NCBI GenBank assembly: GCA_964030475.1
Contig: CAXIPT010000008.1
Span: 4,677,121-4,741,120 of the forward strand
Length of the DNA: 64,000 bases
Direction: 5' to 3'
DNA from: Tethya wilhelma
Taxonomy: Eukaryota > Porifera > Demospongiae > Tethyida > Tethyidae
This document shows, piece by piece, positions 25,201 through 34,704 of the stretch. Under the pieces are notes generated by a model. The model was given only the letters and a program-made list of their open reading frames with translations, was not told where the DNA came from and did no database searches. Numbering within the stretch: position 1 is the stretch's first letter; the number at the start of each line of letters is the position of its first letter. The translations under genes and the position numbers were made by a program.

Positions 25201-28049
25201 CTTTGGATGATGTCATCCAACTGAAAGATATCTTCATTCCTCACCACGTACGGATCAAAATGGTCTACCAGCTAGCCAGAGCTCTCAAGGTGCTTCACTC
25301 TTATCGTGTCATACATCGCAACATCTGTCTCGCCAACTTGCTCGTCTACTCCCTCTCAGCTGACGATCCGGTCAACGTCAAACTAGGAGGGTTCTCCGAT
25401 GCTTGCTTCGGGATGTTTCAGGGATTAGCAGTGGGGTGTTATGGGACATATTCAGCTCCTGAAATGCTGCAAAAGGCCGCTAGCGAGTACGACGAACGAG
25501 TTGATATGTTTTCGTTCGGTTTTGTAGCCTACGAAATCATTACTTCAAGCAAAGTGAATATTCTCTCAAACTCTCCTCTCCTCACTAAAGTCGTGGACTG
25601 GAAGAACAAAGACAGACCTTCTCTCACTCCTGTTCGAACCCGAGCTCCTTATTTGACCCCTCTCATCAACAAGTGCTGGAATCCCGACCCAAGTAAGAGA
25701 CCGTATGCGAGCCAGGTCGTGCAACAGCTCGAAGAGCCTCTTCATGTTCTGGTGCGCGATGTCCGTGCTGTTCACAAGGAGCAAGAGTTGTGTGAGTTCT
25801 TTGCAGCCTCGTGTCGTTTCACTCGTGTTCAAGATAGCTTTCACACGGACCTCTTTGTGTGCAGTGGTCAGCTGACAGCTCAAAGCAATGCCTATCTCAC
25901 GCACTTCTCTCTGCCTGGTCTCAACTGCAACAGTGTCTCTCAACTTCCTAGCGAGTATGTCATCTGTATGGGGTGCGTCGGGCCACAACTGTGGGTGAGT
26001 TTTTACGGAAAGAAGGTCCGAGTGTACTCCGTTGACAGCCATCTTGAGTTTGTGAATGAGTTTACTCTAGATCAGCATGTAGTGGCGATGGCTGCTAGCC
26101 CGATATCAGTGTATCTTGGCTTGGAAAAAGGTATTCTTCAAGTATATGATATCACCGATCGCAACGTGCCTTCGGATCCCACTAACTTCCGAACTGTGTG
26201 CAAAGACCAAGAGTTCAAGAGTATTGAGCCATTGGAAGATTGCGTCATGTGTGCAACGAAAGACAAGATTTTCAGACTTCATCCGGACACCCTCGAAACG
26301 GAGGCAGCATGGCCGATCGAATCTGAGAAAGAGATTCGACTTATAGTCATATCTGAATCCAAAAAGGAAGACAGCGATACACTCTGGGTGTCTTTTCGCC
26401 GGCTCGATCGCATCCAAGTCTTGAATGCTCTCACAGGAAAGATGTGCTACGTCATCGAGTGCTCCAAACTGGTTGGCTCCAAACCCTCCAAAGTGTACGT
26501 CCTGTCGATGCGAGCTGTATTGGACACTGTGTGGGTTGGACTCAACACTGGGCACATACTTGTGTTTGCCGCCAATCCTAGCAACCCCTCTTTGATCACC
26601 TACCTCAAAGCTCACAAGTCAGAGATCAGAGAGATCCTTCTCCTTCATCCGTCCTACGTTGGACCGACTTCAGTGCTCTCTGTTCAAGAAACAATCCACT
26701 CTAACGTCAGGCCAAACGCTCAATCTCTGGCCCGTGAAGATCACTCACCACCTGACGCAGTCTTTGTGGTGAGCTTCGGTATTGGACTAGAAGAGTCGTA
26801 CTCTGAGGTAGACAGACACGGAGGACTAGTGGTGGCAAGTGAGGAGGAAAGAGAACTGCAGCAGAGTGGACTCCATGCTGTCATCTACAAAGGAATGGGT
26901 CAGTCACGACTGAGAGATGTCGAGCTGATCAGCAAGAGGCCTCCCATTGCTACTAGGAAGGACACTACTGAGAGTGATATCGGTGGAGAGGCTATATACG
27001 ATACGGTACCTTTTTACGATGTGTCAACGGAAGAGGAACATCCTTATAGCACCATTGATGATGAGTCATCCCGGGTGCCTGGTCCTTACTTGCAGATCGT
27101 TATGGAAGATAGTTCTGCTTCTGGCAAAGACACTCATCAGACCACACCCACTTCTCCAAACAAAACGGGAAAACTTTCCAACTTGACAAATCTCTTCAAG
27201 AAGAAAACCACCAAAGAGCCTGCTACAGTACAGGGAGGAAAAAGGGAACAGCCAAAATTGACGGTGACTAATGCTGAGGTTCCTAACCACGACAGAGGTG
27301 AGGAGGAGGACACCTTTGACACCGATAAAAAAATCATATCTCGGTCTCAATCATGCCTCCCTCAACGTGAGCTCGATGGCCACTTGGCCGATCCACGAAG
27401 GAGTACTCTTCCTGCAAGAACAGATCTTGATGACTCCATTGATGCTGAAGGATTTGATCCTTATGTGAGAATGGATAGCGTGTTCCAGAAACAAGCAATG
27501 ACTTTACTACCGGCTGTTTCAAAAGCAAAGAAAAAAAAGCAGAAGCCTTTTGGTGCAGGGAAACAAAACGCACTGGGCATTCCTGGTTTGGGGAAGAAGA
27601 CAAGTAAGAAAGAGAGCAGCCAAGAGCAGATCAAGCAAGATAGCAAGAGAGAAGAGGAGGAAAATATTGAGAGTGAAGATGATGAAGATGATTTTGAAGA
27701 ATTGGAAGAATATTTAGGGCGATCTTCAGAAGCTGTGAAGAAAACGGAAAAATCTGTTTCGTAAGTGGTCATTATTGTATATACCGGTATGAGTATTATA
27801 TCAGTATCTTTTTTTTATAGGAATGGGTCCATACCACCTTCCATTTCTGTGACTCCACCCATTGACCACACCTCAAATGGAAAGCCCATGAACGGCCATC
27901 CTGCAACTCCATTGTCAGAGAAGGAGGAAGCAAAGTCTGAACTGAACTATGTTGATGTCAGTTTTCTGGCCAAAAACAAAATTTGTGATGCAGAATCTTT
28001 ATCTGAAGATGACGAAGAGGTCCACTATGTGGTGCTAAAAAAACAGTGA
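19093..28049 (+). CDS. LRRK-type ROCO protein with degenerate GTPase and pseudokinase
   Basis: Three exons, 19093-19584, 22251-27760 and 27821-28049, in phase, giving about 2076 residues. Order: ankyrin repeats (about 35-215; TPLHEAAMAGRADVVRLL), leucine-rich repeats (about 318-493; LNLSNNKL, LDLSHNCLYEVP), a ROC-position region (about 518-668), COR (about 753-993; VLDRQWFCEFLSKAV), a protein-kinase fold (about 1058-1340), WD40-like beta repeats, and a disordered tail. This is the LRRK1 layout. The ROC region starts DVVVIGFPQYESVMDNI, with no GxxxxGK[ST] P-loop. In the kinase the VAIK lysine is kept, but HRD reads HRN (VIHRNICLANLL), DFG reads GFS (KLGGFSDACF), and the glycine loop is lost. 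The protein therefore looks like a scaffold. The tail has several YxxPhi motifs. Exon 1 uses the first Met after an upstream region without a clear exon. Confidence 0.88.
20161..22244. repeat. 1.06-kb tandem duplication inside LRRK-like intron 1
   Basis: Sequence from 20161 (GGCAGTTGAAATGG) recurs from 21229 (GGCAGTTGAAACGG) in the same order and orientation, with scattered substitutions and small indels. Each copy ends in a CA microsatellite (about 21148-21226 and 22204-22244). A single N at 21227 lies on the junction. No coding potential was seen beyond short open stretches present in both copies. The second CA tract runs almost into the acceptor of exon 2 (AG at 22249-22250). The copies could be a real duplication or two unmerged haplotypes placed in tandem. 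Confidence 0.9.
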
Positions 28050-28308
28050 AATGAAATCTAAATTTTTTATACCATTATGCCTGTAAATATTGTGTGAAAT
28101 GTGTGATAGAATGTGTTATACGCATAATACTGCACTATGTTGTTCTTATGTCAATATAATTTATGTGATTGGCACCATTAATTGTATTCCCAATCTTCAA
28201 ACCGAAATGTGTATATATACTGCTGAAATATTTTCTTTTTCACTCAAATAGAAATGTGTTATGTGAGTATAAAAATTTGAGATTATGCTTGTACCTGTAG
28301 TGTTATGC

Positions 28309-29146
28309 TCAATGTTTTCTAGTTCTTTGCTTTCGGTCACGTTCTTGTTTTGATGACGCTGATGATGATTTCATCGATGAAGGGGCAGGAGAGGTGTGTG
28401 GGGATGTTTCTTGGGTCTTGTCCAGTTTGCGTCTCTTATTGCTGACAACTGCATTGGCCACGACATTGTTGAGAAATCTCTTATTGGTTCGATGAAGCTG
28501 ACACTTCTGCCTGTACATCAGTACAACATAATTTATTTATATATAGAAAACCAATGGTGAATGTCATACAACAACAGGGGCAGGGGTTTGCGACTCCCAT
28601 ATGTACTGTACCTGGAGCTGCGACCATGGTCAAGGTGACGGTCAACGGTCAAAATGAGATTTTAGTGCTGGTCAACGGTCAAAATAAAATGTAGATGATC
28701 AAAGTTGGTAAAGGTCGTCAGTCAAGTGCTACTATGAATTTCACTGCACAGTCAACGGTCAAAATGGAAATTTTGGAAAGTCAAGATCACCGCGGTCGCA
28801 GCTCCAAGTACAGGAGGGGAACAAAGTATATTTAGTCGCGTGATCACGTATTCGTACATACCATCCCATTGAACCAGCTTGTTCAGCTCTGACTCTCCCT
28901 CGCTTTGCTTCTTGAAGGAGAGCTTCAATTGCCAACCTGAAAGGCAGAAATGTGCATAATTCCATGCATACACAGTGATACAGAAGCAGAGAAGCAACAT
29001 ACACATCATAATGATCTAATGAGGATACAATTGTACCTCTCTATTTTTTCTTCATCTGTTTCTTTATCTTCAATTTCCACTGTAGTCTTTGTAGCAGCTG
29101 AAGTTGAAGTGCTAGCATCACAGCTTTTCTTTGGAGAATCTGCCAT
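28309..29146 (-). CDS. Small protein similar to human POLR1D isoform 2
   Basis: Three exons (29037-29146, 28862-28936, 28309-28510) join in phase to about 128 residues. The middle part, LAIEALLQEAKRGRVRAEQ followed by GSMGW and then CQLHRTNKRFLNNVV, matches the conserved block of the alternative human POLR1D product (AIEELLKEAKRGKTRAE..GPMGW..NKRFL). The N-terminus is acidic and the C-terminus is Ser/Lys/Arg-rich, probably nuclear. No RPAC2 polymerase-subunit domain follows, so here this module is a gene of its own. It starts 75 bp from the divergent SEFIR-Death gene and ends 260 bp from the convergent LRRK-like gene. Intron 2 contains a small inverted-repeat element. The molecular role is not known to me. 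Confidence 0.75.
28606..28813. mobile_element. 208-bp MITE-like element with 20-bp TIRs
   Basis: CTGTACCTGGAGCTGCGACC at 28606-28625 is matched by its reverse complement at 28794-28813 with one mismatch; weaker similarity continues inward. The interior has three copies of GGTCAACGGTCAAAAT or close variants (near 28640, 28668 and 28751). No coding capacity and no obvious target-site duplication. It lies in intron 2 of the POLR1D-isoform-2-like gene. Confidence 0.75.
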
Positions 29147-29221
29147 GATGCGCGTTAATTAGAACTACAAGTAATTACGTCATTATAGGGATTTCCCCAC
29201 AAACAACTGACTGTCAGAAGA
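29147..29221. promoter_or_regulatory. 75-bp divergent intergenic region
   Basis: Only 75 bp separate the start codons of the POLR1D-like gene (29146, -) and the SEFIR-Death gene (29222, +). Both core promoters must lie here or inside the transcribed parts, so a shared bidirectional promoter is likely. No specific motif is called. Confidence 0.45.
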
Positions 29222-30382
29222 ATGGCTGCTCCAAATCCTGAGCGACGAATAATAGCTGGATCTGGTCTCCTGCCTAAAGTCTTCATTGTTTATCCTCACA
29301 ATCCTGATCCCTACATCCAGCTGGACCCGACAATCACTGAGGATATTATCCGCAATCATCCAGGGGTCCCCATAGCAGAGCTCGAGAGGCAGATGCAACA
29401 GAAAATATTGGATCATGAAAGGAATAGGGAAAGAAAGATTCAACAACACGAACGGCTTGTGCGTGATTTTGTTACATTTCTCCAACCTAGTGGAGTAGCT
29501 GTCGCATATGACCAGCTACTGAGGGACGCAGGCAGTGAGAACATAATGAAATGGTGTCAGGAACAGATCAACGATTCTGATTACATCATCCTAATTGTGA
29601 CTGACTCATTTAAAGAGTTCCTTGAAGACGAAGTGCCACCAGAAGATGAGCACGTCTTTGTCGGTGATTTCTTGTACAACTTTGTTCATTCACAAGCTAA
29701 GAGATTTCTCCCTGTATACATCAACCAGAAAAAAGATGCAGACCTTCTTCCCGTTGCACTCCACATGTGTAAATTCTATGAAATATGGGCTCCTTTTGAT
29801 GTCCGACAGGAACGTCCGGATGATCTCCTATCATTGTATGCCCTCCTTACGAACCAGAGCCAAATACAAGCTCCTCCCATACAAGGACCAATTCAACTAC
29901 CGAAGAAGAAAAGAAGTGAGTTACGAGTTATTGTTCATTTCAGATCTCTCTACATTATGCATTTAGCCTCCATTTATGTATTAACTTTGTTTTCTGTTTT
30001 CTTCTCAGTTGGAGGGGGGAGTACCGGTTCGGCTAACAGTGTAATGACCCAGCAGCATGAACACATGTTTATGACTCTGTGCAGAATGCCGGCACAAATC
30101 TTAAATGAAGATAACTTTGCGACTATTTCCGACAAGAGAGAGATTGCAACTCATTGGAAGCAGCTTGCAATACACCTAGGTCTCAGCGAGGCCGAGATTG
30201 AATGGTGTGAGATACGAGGAAGAGGGGATGTGTCTGAAATGTGTCTGCAAATGCTCATAGTGTGGAAGGGCAAGTGCATGCCTTATTCTCCATCTCTTAG
30301 TCTGCTTGCAGACGCTGTGTACAAGAAGTACAAGAATGTTACTGTGTTTGAACACCTTTGTAGAGTGTATAATTTGTGCTAG
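29222..30382 (+). CDS. SEFIR-Death domain adaptor protein
   Basis: Two exons, 29222-29915 and 30009-30382, give about 355 residues. Residues about 19-195 fit a SEFIR domain, the TIR-related fold of IL-17 receptors and Act1/CIKS: KVFIVYPHNPD, HERLVRDFVTFLQ, VAVAYDQLL, NIMKWCQEQINDSDYIILIV and the FVHSQAKRFLPVY region. The C-terminal third (about 260-350; EIATHWKQLAIHLGLSEAEI, SLLADAVYKKYKNVTVFEHL) fits a Death domain. The family link suggests a cytosolic signalling adaptor that pairs IL-17R-like and Death-domain proteins. The intron at 29916-30008 has GTGAGT and CTCAG ends but is 93 bp, in frame and free of stops; if retained it adds 31 residues with a hydrophobic stretch (LASIYVLTLFSVFF). Confidence 0.8.
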   Translation: MAAPNPERRIIAGSGLLPKVFIVYPHNPDPYIQLDPTITEDIIRNHPGVPIAELERQMQQKILDHERNRERKIQQHERLVRDFVTFLQPSGVAVAYDQLLRDAGSENIMKWCQEQINDSDYIILIVTDSFKEFLEDEVPPEDEHVFVGDFLYNFVHSQAKRFLPVYINQKKDADLLPVALHMCKFYEIWAPFDVRQERPDDLLSLYALLTNQSQIQAPPIQGPIQLPKKKRSELRVIVHFRSLYIMHLASIYVLTLFSVFFSVGGGSTGSANSVMTQQHEHMFMTLCRMPAQILNEDNFATISDKREIATHWKQLAIHLGLSEAEIEWCEIRGRGDVSEMCLQMLIVWKGKCMPYSPSLSLLADAVYKKYKNVTVFEHLCRVYNLC

Positions 30383-30510
30383 ACTTGTAGCATAGTATTA
30401 CTTCATGTTTTGTGTCCTTGTATAATATTAGTTCTCAATAATGGGCGGGGCAAGTTTCAACTTGCATGCTGTGCAATGGTGGGCGTTAATTAGAGAGCAA
30501 AATCAGCAAT

Positions 30511-31620
30511 ATGTCAGAAACCTGCGAAGACAAGGATCCTCCTCCTCCTGCGGCTGATCCTGAACCTGAAGTGCCTACAGAGACTCCTAAAGTTGAAGGA
30601 GAGGGAGGCGAGGAGAGCTCAGCTGACAAGAAAGTTGAAGAAGGGGAGGCACCAAAACCACCAGCAGATGATGAAACACCAACACCACCACCACCACCTC
30701 CAGCAGCCAGTGCACCAGTGCAGCCAGCAGTTCCACCAGAGAAGAAGATCCGTTATGACTGGTACCAGACCGAGAGGGATGTGTGTGTTAACATCATGAT
30801 CAAGAAATTGAGTAAGAGTGACGTGAAGGTGGTCATTACAGAGAGAACGGTAGGTCATGAGTAATAAATTTACCAATAATTTTTGATCGCACAATCTCCT
30901 TTTTTTTTTTCTCCCAAATTTTTTTATTGGGATATTATGCTATAGGTCAGTGTCACTATCAACCGTGAGAAGTACAAGTTGGAGCTGAATCTTGCTCATC
31001 CCATTGATCAGAAAAAATCAACCTCAAAGGTTCTCAGTACAAAGGTATGATTCATTCTCACTGGGAGTGTGGCTCAATAGACACTGAGGACAAAATATGG
31101 CTTATCCAGGTTGAAATAAGACTGAGAAAATCCCAAGGCTTGCAATGGCAGGCACTCGAAGCAGCAGCTGAGAAATCCTCTCAACCAACTCCGAATGTGA
31201 ACACGAAGAGTGACGACCCTGTGCACAAGTACCCCAGCTCCTCCCACTACACCAGGGACTGGGACAAGCTGGTGGCTGAAGTGAAGGACGAGGAGAAGAA
31301 TGAGAAGCCGGAAGGAGATGCAGCCTTGAATAAACTCTTCCAGCAGATCTATCGTGATGGTAATGATGAAGTGAGGAAAGCAATGAACAAGTCTTTTGTA
31401 AGTTAGTACATTATAAAGTTACTTTTTCCTTCTAAAGACAACATTCCATGCATGATTTTTTATTTGTATGTTGTATTTGTGATTGTGTGTGTGTGTGTGT
31501 GTGTGTGTGCAGGTGGAGTCAGGCGGTACTGTTCTTAGCACCAACTGGGAAGAAATAGGGAAAGAAAAGGTGGAGCGCAAACCGCCGGATGGCATGGAAT
31601 GGAAACAGTACGAGAACTGA
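30511..31620 (+). CDS. SUGT1: SGT1 homologue (HSP90 cochaperone), CS + SGS domains
   Basis: Four exons (30511-30849, 30946-31044, 31110-31397, 31513-31620) encode 277 residues. The N-terminal 85 residues are acidic and proline-rich. Then comes a CS (p23-like) domain ([46 protein letters not shown]) and a C-terminal SGS domain with the diagnostic end ([54 protein letters not shown]). SGT1 binds HSP90 through CS and client or LRR proteins through SGS, and acts at kinetochores and in innate immunity. The N-terminal TPR domain of most SGT1 proteins is absent. The last acceptor follows a (GT)n tract directly. It converges on TDRD3 with 178 bp between stops. Confidence 0.88.
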
Positions 31621-31798
31621 ACACACTGCTCAATATGACTTATACCCGTTTCCACCTTAGATTGTTGTCGTTTATGTTTTTGATAGCTGCTGTTTGGTGT
31701 TTTACTTTGCTTGTTGAAAGATTGTACACATGGTGAATGTGAAGGATAATTTTGTTCCCCGTAAATAATTTTAATTCTAAAAAGTAAGAGTGAGTTGG

Positions 31799-33641
31799 TC
31801 ATTGTTTCCTAGCACTGTGTGGTACGCTACTGCCACTCCCACTAATCCAGTCCCAGTGTCCTCCCTCTTCACTTGCACTTGGTTTAGGTCCCCCCTTGTA
31901 ATGGTGCTGCTGCTGTGGTCGGTCCCTGCTGAGGGGCATTTGACGACCACCCCCTTGACGATGTCTTCCAGATTCACTCCTTGTGGCCCCCACTCTATCA
32001 TCACCCCAGGCCTCCGGGGGGTCGTCCCACCTCCCCCTGCTGCTGTCTTGCTTCCTTCCTCTAGGCCTATCACCAAAACCAGTTTTAGCACTTCTGGTTT
32101 CTTGAGCTGGTATTTCTCTGTCTCTCCTCACTGAATGTTCACTCCTACCACTCTGTCTGTAACTAGTGTCGTTAGATGAAGAATCTTTAGTACTAGTGGC
32201 AGTAGCAGTTGTTGAAGTAGCAAGTTGGAGTTTGCCTGCAAAGAAATCGGCCAGTTCGTAGCCTTTCTTTGGTCTCTGAGATTCATACCCTTGTTCATCA
32301 TCATCATCGTGTCTAGCACGCCCACGACCTCTTCCCCTTTCCCTTTTCTCGTAAGGTGCTTTACGAACAGGAGCAGCTTGTGGTCCCTCTCGTCCCTCTT
32401 TCACTGGTTCCCTGAATCCCCTGCCTCGTGATGTTCCCACGGGTGGATCAGGATCTCTTAACTCACCACGAGGTCTCTTGTCAGCTCTGCCTCCTCGCTG
32501 GTGATCGTGATACCTGTGGCTATACTGTTGAGAGGATTTTTGAGATGACTCCTCTCGTTTGTTTGGAAATGAGTCTCTATAATGTTGCTGTTGCTGTGAA
32601 TATTTTTGAGACGACTCCTGTCGTTTGTCTGAAAATGAGTCTCTACTCTGTTGTCCTGTGTGTCTATCGCTCTGTGGCGGTCTAACATGTGCTGACGTAG
32701 CATGACGCTGCTCAGAATCACGACTCTTTGATCTCCCTCCCTGATGGGGAGGAGCCTGTGGTAAGGTGCCAGAATCACTCCTTTTACTCCTACTGCTGTC
32801 TACTCTGAAGGCAGTGAACTGTGGAGGGCCATCAGTCCCACCCAACTTACTCCTGTCCAGGTTGCCAGGGGTAACCTGAATTAATGAAAAATTCATGAAT
32901 TAAGGAAGAGAATTGCATTAAAAATGCTTTATTTTACTTTTTGTGCGTTCCATTTCTTGAGGAGGTGCTCAACTTGACCTCCCAGCACTTCAAGGGAGGT
33001 CTTTGTTAACAGGAGAAACCCATTTTGAACTTTTACCGTACCTCTCAGTTTGACCTTTGTACCTGGTGGGGTCATCGGACTATAGTGCACAAAGACATTA
33101 TTTTTCAAAAAAAATTGACATGCTCTTATTAAATCATCTAACTTTAATTTCTCCAGGGGTCCCTCAATTTCAATGCCACTGACTTGAACATGTCCATCTG
33201 TGAGGTACAGTCTCAGTAGCCTTTTCCCAGGAGATGCCAGGTGCTGCTTCCTGGATGACACTGCAACATTTTTCACTTTCTGTATTTGCATCACCAGAGG
33301 TCCGCTGACTTCGTTACCTAGACTGCGAGGCAGTCTTGATTCAGCAATAGACCTCAGATCTAGCTGTAGAGATTGTGAGCAGCATGCTAACTTTGTCCTC
33401 TTAGTGATAGAATGGTGTGTGGAGGTGATGGATAGCTTACATCTAGAGCTGCCTTGATGATATTCTTGTCAGAAGCTGCCCAGGTCTTTTCTGTGCACTC
33501 AGCTTGGCATTTTGATAAGCCTTCTTGAGATAAATACCTAATGATAAAGAAACCAGACTCTGTACTACTTTATCAGCCTATAAATGTTAGTATTTCTTAC
33601 CATCCTGATGTTGCCAGTCCACTTTGAGCTTCCATAGTCAT
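31799..33641 (-). CDS. TDRD3: TDRD3 homologue lacking a visible Tudor domain
   Basis: Four exons (33601-33641, 33441-33537, 32938-33363, 31799-32875) join in phase to about 547 residues. The N-terminus has the TDRD3/RMI1-type fold: GWYLSQEGLSKC, ALDLDLRSIAES and VMQIQKVKNVAVSSRKQ. An OB-fold follows with LLRLYLTDGHVQVSGIEIEG, TPPGTKVKLRGTVKVQNGFL and VLGGQVEHLLKKW. In characterised TDRD3 this part binds topoisomerase III beta to act on R-loops and mRNA. The remainder is one large Arg/Gly/Ser/Gln-rich exon, probably disordered and RNA-binding, with ELADFFAGKLQLA resembling the short motif after the UBA region. No UBA or Tudor domain could be seen before the stop at 31799. The last exon may be alternatively spliced, or the domains are lost. 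Confidence 0.85.
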
Positions 33642-34227
33642 GATAATCTGATCACATGTGCACGCACCTCTTTCTTTTGAGTGAACTCCACGCCCACTTA
33701 ATTAAGAGTTGAAGAGGTTAATTTTAATCATTGACGATTACGTCATAGGTGCATTTAGAAATCCCTGTGTAAATATAAATTTTTGTGTGGACATACATAC
33801 TGACTGTACAGTCCAAGTTTACTATCACAGACTATACTGAATTAATACTTGACTTGTATAGCAGTGGCGGCACGAAAAGGGAAGAGTTGAGAAATTACAG
33901 CAGAACTTCACAGTACAGCAATCTAAAGTGAGTTCAGATATGAAATTTTTCAAACTTTGTAGCTTGTAAAGAAGTGATGAAGTTAGCTGTCTCGTAAACA
34001 GTGCCTCAGGCTATCTTAAGAGCTAATGTATGTGTGTCCTAGAGCCTTCTACGCTTCTACACGTTCTCTATAAGCTCAGTCTATTCCAACAGCACTCACA
34101 AACTGACATCCCTGTTGTACACACACTCAGGTCTCAACAATCAAAGCAGGTCACATTGTAACTAATAAACTGGAGTCCCCCATTGTCCTATAGCACCAAC
34201 CACCAACCACCCTTCCTCCTGACTACC
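33642..34227. promoter_or_regulatory. Region between divergent TDRD3 and mini-formin starts
   Basis: These 586 bp hold no coding exon I can support. They should contain the TDRD3 promoter and the 5' UTR and promoter of the mini-formin. No FH1 or upstream FH2 exons are recognisable here. Confidence 0.35.
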
Positions 34228-34653
34228 ATGTCTCACGACGCAAGGAGATACAGCTTCGTAAGTCACTCAAAAGTGTTTAGTATAAAAATACATTTGTAAA
34301 AAGTTTCTAGATTTTGAGATATTTTCGTGCAATTGTGACTTTATATAATGTCCATGATTGGGCGCTCATGTGTTTGTGTGTGTGTTTGTGTGTTTGTGTG
34401 TGTTAGTTTAGTAGTTGGTGTGCAAGTACAAGGAGCTCCCCGTTCTGTGTGTACTAATTACTACAATAATAGGGTGGTAATTGTGGGATCAAACTCAATT
34501 AAGTTACCTTGGCACTTGGAGGCCATCCCAAAGAGCATGAATCACAAATTATGTCATACTCACTAACTTACTAACTTACTCATGCATATCACATGTGAAC
34601 CCTTAAGTAACAGAACCTAAAGTGCATATTAGTTAGCTGTACTCGTATGCAGA

Positions 34654-34704
<51 letters not shown>

